Below are positions 28,749 to 38,818 of a stretch of DNA of 64,000 nt, piece after piece. Below the pieces are notes generated by a model. The model did not search any database. It was not told the DNA's origin and saw only the letters and a list, made by a program, of their open reading frames with translations. Numbering within the stretch: position 1 is the stretch's first letter; the number at the start of each line of letters is the position of its first letter. The position numbers and the translations under genes were made by a program. The stretch is from Pelagophyceae sp. CCMP2097 (taxonomy: Eukaryota; Sar; Pelagophyceae), in the NCBI GenBank assembly GCA_026770575.1, contig MU657186.1:427092-491091 (forward strand). Reading direction: 5' to 3'.

Positions 28749-30063
28749 CGACGCGCAAGATCCGCGACGAGGAGAGGCCAACGTGAAAGAATGAACTGCC
28801 AGTGGCAACTTTGAAATCGCCAAAAGCGGCAGACTCGAGTTCGGCGAGGCTCGCGCGCCGCGTCGCGCGCGAGCCGACCGGTGGGCGAGCAGCGTCATGA
28901 CTCCGTGTACATCGATCGATTCGGAGTATCGCTTTGCCACATCGCAGCTGCGGCGCTCCGACCGACGGCCACAGAGCGCGCGGCCGAGACTTTGCTTTCT
29001 CGACGGGCCTCGGACGACGCTTTTGTTTGGGCGGACGCGGCGCGCCGCAACGCATCCATGTCCGCGGTGAGGGCGTAGTCGCTTCGATGCATCTATAGCC
29101 ACGGGGATACACGACAGCGCGGAAGACCAAGACTTTCGAAGCGGCTTAAGCCGCGGCTAGGACGTTGCAATCGCGCCCCAGCGGCCGCGGCGGTGCGACG
29201 ACTCGACGGGCATCGATGGTCGCAGCTACAGAGCCATGGATCCGTCTTCTATAGCCAGAGCGCGGGTGACTGAGACGTTGGACAGGGCTTTGACGGCAGG
29301 GTTCTGACGCTGCTTCCGAGTCCCGGGCGGACGACGCGGGCGACTCGCCGGCGTGGACGAGTCGCATACGTCTTCGGAAGGAGGCACCATCGTGTGCCGC
29401 ATCGATTCCATCTCGGTTGCAGAGTGCCAGACGAAGGATTCGAATCGGCCTTATCACGGTGCGCCACTTCTCTCTGATCTATGGCCACGGAGCTCAGAGC
29501 CGCAGCGCACGCGACGAGTCCTTTCTTTCGACGCGACTTGGACGGCGGGGCTTGGACGTTGCTTTCGTGTCCTGGGCGGGCAATGCAGCTCGCTCTACGG
29601 CGTGGATGCAATAGTTTGGTATCAAGAGGAGGCACCGTCGCGCCGCATCGATCCTCGAGTGCGGTACATGTACGACGTATGACGGTTCTTCAGACGGTGC
29701 TTTGGACCTGGACGGGCGCGGCGGGCTGCGAATGCATGCGCATCGACGGCCGCGGTTTCCGAATAGAGACTATCCTGGTGCGCACTCGATTTGATCGATG
29801 GCGCTCTGACTCAGAGCAACGACTCGCGTCCGACATGTTCGACGGGGGGCTCTCATGGCGGGGCTTGGACGGTGCTTTCGCGTGCCGGACTCCGAAGAGA
29901 GCCACGAGACTCCGGCACGGACGCGGCGGGCCCCGTCGTTGTCTCCGAGCTCCCTCGGCCGGACGCTCAACATTATTGATGGCCGCCCGCTCGACATTGA
30001 CCCACTCGGCGAGATCTCCTCGGAGCGGAGCAACGTCACCGAGGAAGGCAGGCCGGTGCTTAG
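28749..30063. other. Region of degenerate tandem repeats, no confident gene
   Basis: At least three diverged copies of a roughly 160-230-bp unit can be followed. CTATAGCCACGGG at 29092, CTATAGCCAGAGCG at 29249 and CTATGGCCACGGAG at 29478 mark unit starts. GGACGGCGGGGCTTGGACGT near 29537 and GGCGGGGCTTGGACGGTGCT near 29855 mark another shared block, and GGAGGCACCATCG/GGAGGCACCGTCG a third. Short frames across the tract share peptide fragments only because of these repeats. Confidence 0.5.
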
Positions 30064-31101
30064 GTGATGCTGATGGTGGCGGCGTGTGCCGCGGCCTGCT
30101 TGACGTTTGCCCTCGCGGTGGAGAGCGCGCGTCGCGCGGCGGCGTTCGTCGGATCGAGGCGAACGAGGCGCGCGAGGTCCCCTTCGGCGTCCGCGTGGCG
30201 GCCAAGGCCGGCGAGCGCCACCGCCCTGCGGTACAGCGCCTTGGCGTTGCCAGGGTCCTAAGGTGCGCCGTCGACGACGCCGACGACCAGTTGCTGGACG
30301 TGCCTTGGCGAGTACGGCGTTCGAGGCCTTGAGCGAAAGTTTCCACTCGCCCTGCTTGTTCAGCGCCGCGCTGCGGTTCAGCAGCAGCACCAGCTCGAGC
30401 GCCTGAATAGGACGCTTCACGAGGGTGGTCGCGGGGCAATGCATGAGCATGACGCGGGGCCTCGCGTCCCGGTCCGCCGCGAGGTCGCCAAACGCCGCGC
30501 GCGGCACAGCGTGCAGCGCGTCGAGCGCGTCGAGGAAGTAGATCGCCGAGTCCTCGGCGTGCGCGAGCCTGCGACGACGGCTGCGGCGCCGCGACGGCTG
30601 CGGCGCCGCGGCGGACCGAGGCGAGGGACGCGGCAACACACATGTCATCGTACAGCACGCCCGACCCCACAGCGAGGCCAAACGACGCGTTGCCGAGGTC
30701 TTTATGCCGCCGCGCGGCCTCCAGCGCCGACGACGCGGCGGCGTCCGCGGGGCGCGCGCCGGCGCTGCGGGCACCGGCGCTCGCGCCGTCGTCGCGCTCC
30801 GACAACGCCGCCACATCGTCGTCGTCGTCGCCGTCGTCTTGCGCCGATGCCGATGCCGCTTGCTCGGGAGGTGGCGGGCGATGCACCAGCTCCTGGAACC
30901 GCGCGCCTATCCAGCAGTCTTTGGAGGGGCTCCCGCGCGGCGTCCATCCCTCGAAAGAGGGAGCCGCTTTTCTCGTCGAGGGCAGGTCTCCGAACCTTCT
31001 TGCCGCGCATCTGCCAGCTTTCCGAGGAGCCGGTCCTCCTGCGCGGCGCACACGCGCTCGTCGGAGTAGCCGCCGACGGCTTTGGCAAGAGAGGCCTCCA
31101 T
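30064..31101 (-). CDS. TPR-domain protein
   Basis: Protein-protein interaction protein with tetratricopeptide repeats. Start at ATG 31101 (MEASLAKAVGGYSDERVCAA). An intron (CAAGAAG|GTTCGG to GGATAG|GCGCG) joins RQEG to ARFQELVHRPPP, followed by an acidic linker (DDGDDDDDVAALSE). TPR units: EAARRHKDLGNASFG, then via GACAT|GTGTG to CGCAG|GCTC, LAHAEDSAIYFLDALDALHA. Next are ELVLLLNRSAALNKQGEWKL, and via a GC donor (GCCAAG|GCACGT to CTTAG|GAC), DPGNAKALYRRAVALAGLGR and ARLVRLDPTNAAARRAL. Stop at 30064. The pattern of TPRs near the C-terminus after a variable N-terminus is seen in FKBP-type and HSP-binding co-chaperones, but no PPIase domain is visible. Confidence 0.75.
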
Positions 31102-31206
31102 CTGTCGTCCGATCCCAGAGTCGAGACCGACCAAACGACCGAGTGGGATCCACCGCGTGGCCCGCGGCTCCAGACGTCCGGGGCTCCGGCCTCGACGACA
31201 GCAGGC

Positions 31207-31515
31207 TTATCGCGCGTGTCTCGAGCCTCTCCCAGGCCTGCAGGGGCCCGGGCCGGGGAGGCGCCGTCGAGGTCGTGGGGAAGGCCCGAAAGGCAAAATG
31301 GGAAGGCAAGTGTTCAAAGTGCGAGGTAGTCGAGGCAGCGTTAAGGAAGATTTGTTCAGTGTTTTACGGGCCCATTGACGTCTCGGCACGACCTGCCAGT
31401 GAGCTCTCAGGAGAGGGTGTTTTTGAAGAGCCAGAGTGCTTGGTCCCCATACTCGCACGAGGAGGTCGCGCGGCATCATTGTCGCGAGAACGGCCTCCGC
31501 TAACTCCGCAGGCAA
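31207..31515 (-). CDS. Possible F-box-like fragment
   Basis: The frame begins LPAELAEAVLATMMPRDLLV and continues RVWGPSTLALQKHPLLRAHW, which looks like the first helices of an F-box (LPxE..xxIxxxLxxxDLLxxxxV). The second half decays into Pro/Arg-rich sequence. No clear start codon or splice partner is found. It could be a gene fragment next to the repeat cluster. Confidence 0.25.
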   Translation of the reverse strand: MPAELAEAVLATMMPRDLLVRVWGPSTLALQKHPLLRAHWQVVPRRQWARKTLNKSSLTLPRLPRTLNTCLPILPFGPSPRPRRRLPGPGPCRPGRGSRHAR

Positions 31516-31694
31516 GTCATCCGGGCATTTTTGCTCGGGTGCCTGACTTTGTCACCGCTTAGACGGGCATACCCTCTTGGGCCAGCCCCACCCAGGGTGG
31601 ATCTGAAGCAAGCAAGGTCGAGAGCAACGTTAGCTGCAGCGTTTTCGGCGCGGCGACGCATCTACTTCAAGTCCAGTACAAATACGAATTTTTG

Positions 31695-31757
31695 AGGACC
31701 CGAAGGGTCCTTGCCGTTTATTCAACGTCAGTTTACGGCAAGGGCCCTTCGGGTCCT
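31695..31757 (+). repeat. Perfect-looking hairpin (23-bp arms)
   Basis: Arms at 31695-31717 and 31735-31757 are reverse complements with one T/C difference and a 17-base loop. The arm begins AGGACCCGAAGG. The same hairpin occurs at 32200-32262 in the second repeat unit. Confidence 0.85.
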
Positions 31758-31791
31758 TTGATTGAAGGATTACTAGTACCTGGGGCAATTA

Positions 31792-31827
<36 letters not shown>

Positions 31828-31843
31828 CGTCTGTCTGTCCGTC
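31792..31843 (+). repeat. TGTC-type microsatellite
   Basis: About 13 units of TGTC/TGTT/CGTC in tandem. In the second repeat unit the assembly gap begins exactly where this tract would be, so the tract probably broke the assembly. Confidence 0.85.
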
Positions 31844-31895
31844 GCCGGGTCCATCCGTGAGGTTCCACCTTTGGTAAGAAAAGGGCAGCAACTCG

Positions 31896-32016
31896 GCCGA
31901 TTTAGCGATTGGTGGTTGATGCGATTGCTAAAATTGGGAGTTGAGGTCGAGCAGGAGCCTCATTGGAATCATCGTAGAAGAAGTTTTTGGTCACAGGTTC
32001 GAATCTGGTCGGCTGC
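31896..32016 (+). repeat. tRNA-like segment with A-rich tail, SINE candidate
   Basis: A B-box match (GGTTCGAATCT at 31997-32007) lies 3' of an A-box-like TTAGCGATTGGTGG. Ends GCCGA (31896-31900) and TCGGC (32009-32013) can pair as part of an acceptor stem. It is followed by A-rich sequence (AAAAAAAACAAAAAAATAAATA). It is too long for a plain tRNA (about 120 nt), so a tRNA-derived SINE or decayed intron-containing tRNA gene fits better than a functional tRNA. Confidence 0.4.
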
Positions 32017-32196
32017 AAAAAAAACAAAAAAATAAATAGCTCAATAAGAAATAAAATAATAAAGATAAGGAGGATTTGAAGGTTCAGTGATTAGTTAAAT
32101 AATTTTAATTATTTACGTGGGCATTGCAATGGGATTTGGCTGTATCCTTCGGATGGATCTCCTCCAGTTGTGCCTCCTCCGGCGCGCTCTTGTAAT

Positions 32197-32657
32197 TGAG
32201 GACCCGAAGGGTCCTTGCCGTTTATTCAACGTCAGTTTACGGCAAGGGCCCTTCGGGTCCTTTGATTGAAGGATTACCAGGGGCAATTATNNNNNNNNNN
32301 NNNNNNNNNNNNNNNNNNNNNNNNNNNNNNNNNNNNNNNNNNNNNNNNNNNNNNNNNNNNNNNNNNNNNNNNNNNNNNNNNNNNNNNNNNNNNNNNNNNN
32401 NNNNNNNNNNNNNNNNNNNNNNNNNNNNNNNNNNNNNNNNNNNNNNNNNNNNNNNNNNNNNNNNNNNNNNNNNNNNNNNNNNNNNNNNNNNNNNNNNNNN
32501 NNNNNNNNNNNNNNNNNNNNNNNNNNNNNNNNNNNNNNNNGGAGGATTTGAAAGTTCAGCGATTAGTTAAATAATTTCAATTATTTACGTGGGCATTGCA
32601 ATGGGATTTGGCTGTATCCTTCGGGTCCTCCGTGTGCTCCGGCGCGCTCTTGTAATA
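32197..32657 (+). repeat. Tandem repeat unit 2, interrupted by assembly gap
   Basis: Second copy of the unit at 31693-32196, with a hairpin at 32200-32262 and a right end that differs by a few bases (GAAAGTTCAGCGATTAG against GAAGGTTCAGTGATTAG). The middle is N. Confidence 0.8.
32291..32540. other. Assembly gap (250 N)
   Basis: Run of N inside repeat unit 2, starting where the TGTC microsatellite is found in unit 1. The gap length may be nominal. Reading frames reported across it have no meaning. Confidence 0.98.
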
Positions 32658-33235
32658 ATAAGTTGACTAAACTCTCTCGGCAAGGGGGCGCCCTGCGTTC
32701 GAGGAGGCCGGCGGCGGGCGGCGGTCGCTCTCCTCCCGGCGTCGCCCATGGACGGGCAGTCGAGGGTAAAGGCGTCGCCCATGGACGGGCAGTCGAGGGT
32801 AAAGCCTCTGGGCAACACAAAAATCGTCGCCGGCCAACGCGGCCATGCCGCGGAACCCCTCGAGTCGCACAAGTACGGTGCGAGCCCGGCGTCCGCCCTC
32901 TCCTGCCTCTGGAGCTCGCCGCGAAAATCGACGTCGCGCGCTCTTGCCTGCCTTTTCTCGCCTTTTCGAATTCGTCGGCGCGCCGGCGCGACGCCCCTTG
33001 CGGCAGGCCAGAACCACGGGACCTTCACGACGACGCAGCGGAGAAATGCTTTTGTATCGCCCGACTCGCTGGCCTTTCGGTCGCCCCCGCAGCGAAGGAG
33101 CTTTGGGTGCGTGCCCCTCCCCGCGCGCCTCGGCCCGCGCCGCGCCCAACGCCGCGGCACAGGATCGCCGCGAACAACGGCGACCGGTCGCAGCCGCCTT
33201 CGTCGGCGAACGTTTCGCGCCGGGCGCCGACGAGA
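32658..33235. other. Spacer with a 33-bp tandem duplication
   Basis: Between the repeat cluster and the SENP gene. Contains the 33-bp duplication annotated separately. Minus-strand frames (for example a stretch with FRGELQRQERADAGLAPYLC) look faintly protein-like but have no start, stop or splice sites I can defend. The promoter of the SENP gene should lie near the right end. Confidence 0.35.
32740..32804 (+). repeat. 33-bp direct tandem duplication
   Basis: The word beginning CGTCGCCCATGGACGGGCAG is repeated immediately (32740 and 32773) with no mismatch until the last base. It is a recent local duplication outside any gene I can support. Confidence 0.9.
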
Positions 33236-33562
33236 ATGGACATGCTGCAGAGCCTACCGGCGCCGGCGGGCCGCGACCAGGGCGTCTTCACAACTGACAC
33301 GCACGCCGCCATGCGCGACGCAAAGGCGAAGAGCGGGTTCGTCCCCACGCCCTCCGTCGTCCAGGGCAAGGACATGCGCAGCTCGCTGAACGTGTCGAAT
33401 TTCAACGTAAAGAGCAGCGCCCCGCACGGCGCCGCGCCGCGGCGGCGGACGCCGGAGGAAGTCGTCGACATGCGCGCCGCGGAATCGGCCGCCGCGCCGC
33501 TGGCGGCACCGCCCATAGCGAAGAAGGTGCTCCGGCCGCGGCAGCCGGCGCCGGGCGCGCGC

Positions 33563-33594
<32 letters not shown>

Positions 33595-34738
33595 GCCGGC
33601 GACGCGCGACCAGCGCGTCTCGAAGCGCAGGAATGAGTCGTACGACGGCGCATACGTCGAGAGCGGCCGACCGGAGCCGACGCGGCGCATCATGACGTGC
33701 GCCTTTCGTGCTTTCGCCTTTTGTCCTCTGAAGCCGACTCGCTGCCTGCCGGAGAGACAGGAGCGCGCCCTTCGCGGCCCGCCCGCGCGAATGCCGTCGC
33801 GCCAGGCGGCAGCGCAAGCCCAAGGACGGGACCGAGGACAAGCCGATCACAATCGACGAGGACGACGACGACGATGACGTGGCCGTCGTCGAGCACCCGT
33901 CGCCGGGTGCCGCGGCCGAGACGCCGGCCGGCGGCGCGCACCGCCGGTCGACGCGCAACTCAGGCCGGCAGCCGGTGCGGCCCGCTCTGTGCAACTCGCG
34001 CGAGGGGCGCCGGGCGCGCGCGACTACTCCGTCGATGCCCTCGTCGCAGGTGGACCCCGACGCGGCGTCGATCAAGCTCTTCCAGTACCCGCCCGGCGTT
34101 GAGGAGCGTGACTCGATCCTGCTGACGAAGGCCGACTACGAGCGCATGGAGCCCGGCGAGTTCCTCAACGATAACCTCGTCGACTTTTACCTTAAGCTCC
34201 TCATGACCGACGCCATCGAGTGAGTCGCCGCGCGCGCCCTTGAACGAGTGGCGCACTCCCCGCCGCCTTGCAGCCTCGGGGAAGAAGAGTCGTCCTCGGT
34301 CGGCGCGATCCAGCCCCGAGACGCGGCAAGTCTCACGGAAGCGTCCTCGCAGGTCGAAGCTGCTCGACGAGCTGGGCTTCAACGCGGAGCTGCTCAAGAA
34401 GGACGTCCACGTCTTCTCGTCGCACTTTTACACAAAGTTTTACGAGGAGGCGATCGGCCGGACGCAAGCCTCCAAGGTCCGTGTCCCTCTCTGCATCCCC
34501 GGCGGGCGACGGTGACGACGGCGGATCCTTGTAGGACGCGGCCTACGACCGCGTCGAGCGGTGGACTCGGGGCATCGACATCTTCGCCAAGAAGTTTGTC
34601 GTCGTGCCGATCGTCCGCGATCTGCACTGGAGCCTGGTGCGTGGTCCGCGCGGCGCCGCCGGTGCGGCGCTCCTCGATCGGCTGCGCCCACAGGCGATCA
34701 TCTGCCACCCCGGCCTCCTCGTCGACGAGTTGATCCGC

Positions 34739-34773
<35 letters not shown>

Positions 34774-35998
34774 CGACGCGGCGCCGGAGCGGAGCTGCAT
34801 CATCTTCCTCGACTCGCTCGGCATGCACAACTCGGTCAAGGTCGCCTCGAACCTGCGCGTCTACCTCGAGCTCGAGCGGAAGAAGCGCGGCAAGGTCTCG
34901 GGCGCGCTCGCCGAGGCGCCCGTGATGCTCGACCACCTGCCGCTCGTCACGCCAAAGGCGCCCGTGCAGGAGAACGGCTGCGACTGCGGCCTCTACCTGC
35001 TGCGCTACTTCGAGGAGCTGCTGCCGCTCCTCATCAGCAGCGACGCGGCCAAGGCGCCCGACGTCAAGGTCACGCGCGCGGCCATTGAGTCCAAGTTTGC
35101 GGCGCACAAGTTTGCAGACTGGTTCAAGCCCCGGGCCATCGCGCGGATGCGCGTCGACTTCGCGGAGTGCATCCGACGCATCGAAGAGGGCATCACGGGC
35201 AAGCCGTCGCTCGTCACGCCGCCCGCGCCCGCGCCCGCGCCCGCCGCCGCCGTGGCCGACGATGCGGCGTCGCTCGACGCTCCCGACGCCTCGCCGCTCT
35301 ACGCGGAGTCGCTCGACGCGTCGTCGCCGCCTGACGCGTCGCCGCTCGACGTGTCTCTGCCTGACGCGGCGTCGACCGCCGCCTCGCCGCCCGACGCGTC
35401 GCTCGACGACGCGGCGCTGTCCGACGCCTCGCAACCCGACGCCTCGCAGCCCGACGTGGCGCAGCCCGACGCCTCGCCGCCCGACGCGGCGTCGCCCGAC
35501 TCGCCTTTCCCTTCCGCGGCGTCGGCGTTGCCCGACGCGACGTTGCCCGTCGCGGTGTCCCCCGTCGTGGCATCGCCCTTTTTTGCGTCGCCCGGCGCAA
35601 CGTCGCACGGCGCGGCGTCGCCCGGCAGCACCGCCGCTGGCGTGCCTCGCGTGAAGCGACGCAAGGCGTCTGCACCTTTTGTCAACATGCTGGACGAAGA
35701 CGACTCCGCCGATGCCACGGGCGCGCCCGCCGACGACGCGCCCGCCGCCGACGCGCCGACTGCTGCACCTGCCCCGCGGTGGTCGGCGTCGTCTGTATCG
35801 TCGCTGACGTCGCTGCCGGCGCCGGCACCGGCGCCGCGGGCGACGTCCGAGGCCGGCCCGAGTCGGCACACACACTTCGACGACGCCGCGTCGCCGCAGG
35901 AGGCGCCGCGGCCGCCGCAGGAGGCGCCGCCGTCGAGGGCGTCGCCGGCCAAGCGGCCGGCGGCGGACTCGGCAGCTTCAGACGACGACGCATCCTAA
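33236..35998 (+). CDS. SENP/Ulp1-family SUMO-specific cysteine protease (SENP6/7-like)
   Basis: Removes SUMO or related modifiers. Starts at ATG 33236 (MDMLQSLPAPAGRDQGVFTT), followed by a disordered N-terminus with a run of 12 prolines and an acidic ITIDEDDDDDDVAVVEHP stretch. The C48 peptidase starts with SIKLFQYPPGVEERDSILL and LTKADYERMEPGEFLNDNLV (the ...FLND.. signature), then an intron to KLLDELGFNAELLKKDVHVF. The catalytic residues are visible: His in IVRDLHWSLVRG, Asp in IIFLDSLGMHN, and Cys in QENGCDCGLYLLRYF with the oxyanion Gln. A poly-Asp insertion (34741-34770) interrupts the domain, as insertions do in SENP6/7. The long C-terminal tail is a repetitive Pro-Asp-Ala-Ser region ending at 35998. 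Three introns bounded by GT-AG; probably nuclear. Confidence 0.88.
35260..35650 (+). repeat. Degenerate Pro-Asp-Ala-Ser coding repeat
   Basis: Within the tail of the SENP-like protease, about 30 copies of a CCCGACGCCTCG-like 12- to 18-base unit encode (S/L)PDAS motifs. This is an intrinsically disordered segment and a likely site of length variation. Confidence 0.8.
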
Positions 35999-36232
35999 GG
36001 TGCACTTGGACCCACCAAGGCGCGCGTAAGCAAAGCGCCAGAGAAGAGCCTCACGTAAATCAACACCAGAGATCGACTCGCAAGCGCGTCGGGTGATCTC
36101 CTGAGAAGCGCTCGTTCCGAGTCGCCAAAATCATGGCGACTGGAAAACATCGCCCATTCAACCGAATCGACTCTGCACGTCCTCGCTTGTACTTGCCGGT
36201 CGCCCTCCCGCGTGTATTGGCTGGTGTCCAGG

Positions 36233-37598
36233 ATGAGCGCGGACATGGCGTCGAAGCCGGACAAGGAGAAGAAGAAGAAGGGCAAGCAGACACGCAAGAA
36301 CCAAAGCTCCGTCGACTTTGTCATCGTGTCGACCAGCGGCGAAGTCAAAGAGGTGGTCAAGAAGAAATCCAAGGCCAAGGAGGGCGACGAGCCCAAGAAG
36401 CGCGCGCGCGACGACGAGGCCTCTGCGACGCCGCAGGACGACGACGGTACGCACTCGCGGCGTCTTGCGTCGTGATTTGAGAAAACTTTGAGGGCAGTGA
36501 CGAAGAAACATCTTCCCGAGCTCCGGCGGCCAAAACGGCAATGTTAAACGCCGAGCGCACCGTGGGGATTAAACATGGTGAACAATCTCCGAGCCCTCGA
36601 AAGACGAGCGCCGCCCGACTACTTTCGCCCTGTTGAAAAGCGCGCCTCGAGCCCGGCATCCTTTAGGCGACGATGACGACGCCCAAGTCAAGAAGAAGAA
36701 GGTGAAAAAGGCGAAGAAGGAGGCGGACGGCGACGAGGGTGACGAGGAGGCCCCGGTCAAGAAGAAGAAAAAGAAGGACAAGGTCGAGGGCGAGACGGCG
36801 GAGCCCAAAAAGAAGAAGAAGAAGGACGAGGTTGCGGATGCGCGCAAGGCGCAGCTGCAGTTGGTCCGAGACGCGAAAAAGTTAAAGGCGGAGTTGGACG
36901 CGCTGCCGCCCGCGCCCGTGCCTCTGACGGCCGAGGAAGAGGCGCGGGCGCGCGCCGTCGAGGCGACGCTCTTCCTGAAGCGGCAGCCGGCGGACCCGAA
37001 CTCGACGTCGAGCAAGAACCCCAACGGCGTCACTCGCCTCTTCGTCGGGAATTTGCCCTGGACGGCGGACGAGGCTCTGATCGCGTCCTCCCTCGGCCTG
37101 GAAAAGCTAGAGGCAGTCATGTTCGTCACGGACAAGGCCTCTGGCAAGTTCTACGGCACGGCGTTTGTCGGCGTCGCCGACGCGGCGCAGGCGGCCAAGG
37201 CGGTGTCCAAGGCGGGCACAGATGTCGGCGGGCGGGCCATCAAGGTCAACTACGCCCCTCCTCGACCCGGCGACGTCTGGCCGCCGGTGGCCAAAGAGGA
37301 CCGCGGCGCGGCGGCGTCGAAGGCGCGCGAGCGCACGCCGCGGCCCGCAGAGGGCACGCAGAAGCTGTTTCTGGGCAACGTGGCCTACGAGGCGGCCGAC
37401 GACGACTTGCTGGAGCTCTTCAAGACGTGCGCGCCGGACGGCGTGCGCGAGATCCGGTGGCTGACGAAGAAGGACACGGGCGAGTTCCGCGGCTGCGGCT
37501 TTGTGGTGTTTCACGACTGCGAAGCGGCTGACGCCGCGGTTAAGCTCGACGGCTCGAAACTCAAGGGCCGGCCCATCCGCATCGACTACACTGAGTAA
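36233..37598 (+). CDS. Nucleolin-like RNA-binding protein with two RRMs
   Basis: Start at ATG 36233 (MSADMASKPDKEKKKKGKQT). Exon 1 encodes a Lys-rich domain; an intron (GACGACG|GTACGC to CCTTTAG|GC) joins DDDG to DDDDAQVKKKKVKK. Lys/Glu-rich repeats precede RRM1 (RNP2 RLFVGNLPWTADE, RNP1 KFYGTAFVGV) and RRM2 (RNP2 KLFLGNVAYEAADD, RNP1 FRGCGFVVFHD). It ends IRIDYTE at 37598. Basic-acidic N-terminus plus tandem RRMs is the layout of nucleolin and related nucleolar pre-rRNA processing proteins; an RNA-metabolism role is secure, the nucleolar location is inference. Confidence 0.85.
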
Positions 37599-37801
37599 AC
37601 TGTGTGCGATGGTTGTTGTAACTAAGTGTGTGTTGGAATTGTTTACGCGTGTCTCGGCAGGACGTGTGAGCCTGGTGATCTGGAGCGAACTACTCAGACT
37701 CAGAGTTCATAACCATCGCCAAAATACCAAATTGAACAAGTTGGTGCCTTTTGTATGTGTGCCAGTGCGTGCTCTCCCACGGTGTCCTCCGCGTAGCTCG
37801 C

Positions 37802-38786
37802 ATGCCGAAGAAGGCGGCGCGGCCCACGCCGCGGGGTGGGTTCGCGAGCACGGGCAAGTCGGAGCACCGCCTGAAAAGGGCGGCTTTGAAGAGAGCCGCA
37901 TCGAAGCGTCCGAAATGGCGGGCCGACACTCTACATTTCCCGGAGGAGGCGCAGGCCATCGTCTGCGGCCTCCTCTGCGAACTGCGCCTCGCCGAGGTCC
38001 CGGTCGACTCGGACGACGCCAAGCGGCTGCGGCGCTATGCCACGGCGCCGCATAAAGTCCTCAAGGAACTCGTCTCCCGCAGTGCGTGCCCGCCCGGACG
38101 GGGGGGCACCCGCGACGAGGGCCCCGACGCAAAATCGCCAACGAGGGCCCCGACGCAAAACCCGCGCAGGCGAGGCTGACAAGACTGGCCGGATGCCGCA
38201 GCGCGAGTCGCAGTCGATTCCACTGCCTTCAGCGTCGATAAAGGCCCTCGGCGACCGCGTGCGTTTGATGCTCGTGCCCGAGGGCACCGCGAGCAGCAAA
38301 AAGGGCAAGCGCGGCGCCGCGCCAAAGCTGTGAGTGCCCAGACGGTCTCTGTGGGGTAACTTCTGTATGGTCTAGAGTGACTGCGTCGTCGATGGTCTCT
38401 CTGCGGTCCGACCTTTATCGATGCGGCGGCGTGCCCCAATGCGCTTGTAGGCTCGTCGTGAGCCGGAGCGGTGATTTGACGAAGGTGCTGAGCAAAGCCG
38501 CGGCGATGCTCAAGACGAAGAAAGGCTGCGACCCGCAATTCGTTTACGACCTTGACTCGGGCCTCGAGCTCTTCGACACGCTCACCGTGCCCGACGGCGC
38601 CAAGCTCGTCGTCACGGACCGGCCGCACGGCGGCGCCGCCGCGCCCGATAAGGCCCCCGCCGCCGACGAGCCAAAGGAGGAACGTCGGCGGCTGCCCCTG
38701 GGTTCGAGCGCCGCCGGCTGGGACGGCGAGAACGACCGCGCCGCGATCGCCGGCGCCCGGCGGGACGCGCCCAGCCCCGCGGCGCC

Positions 38787-38818
<32 letters not shown>

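Larger units (their letters stand above)
31693..32196 (+). repeat. Tandem repeat unit 1 (about 504 bp, MITE/SINE-like)
   Basis: Starts TGAGGACCCGAAGGG and ends CCGGCGCGCTCTTGTAAT. The same start recurs at 32198 and the same end near 32657, so the unit is present twice head to tail. Inside it are a 23-bp hairpin, a TGTC microsatellite, a tRNA-like segment followed by an A-rich tail, and an AT-rich block (TTAGTTAAATAATTTTAATT). The far end contains CCTTCGG(G/A)T.., the reverse complement of the start, so the element may have short terminal inverted repeats. Confidence 0.8.

Noticed and set aside
29353..29682. Plus-strand 109-codon frame with natural-looking composition
   Set aside because: It spans two units of a degenerate tandem repeat and has no domain or splice support.
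32196..32574. Open frame running through the first N block
   Set aside because: It consists mostly of unknown bases and lies in a non-coding repeat.
32740..32804. CRISPR-like array
   Set aside because: Only two adjacent 33-bp copies with no spacer, in a eukaryotic nuclear sequence.
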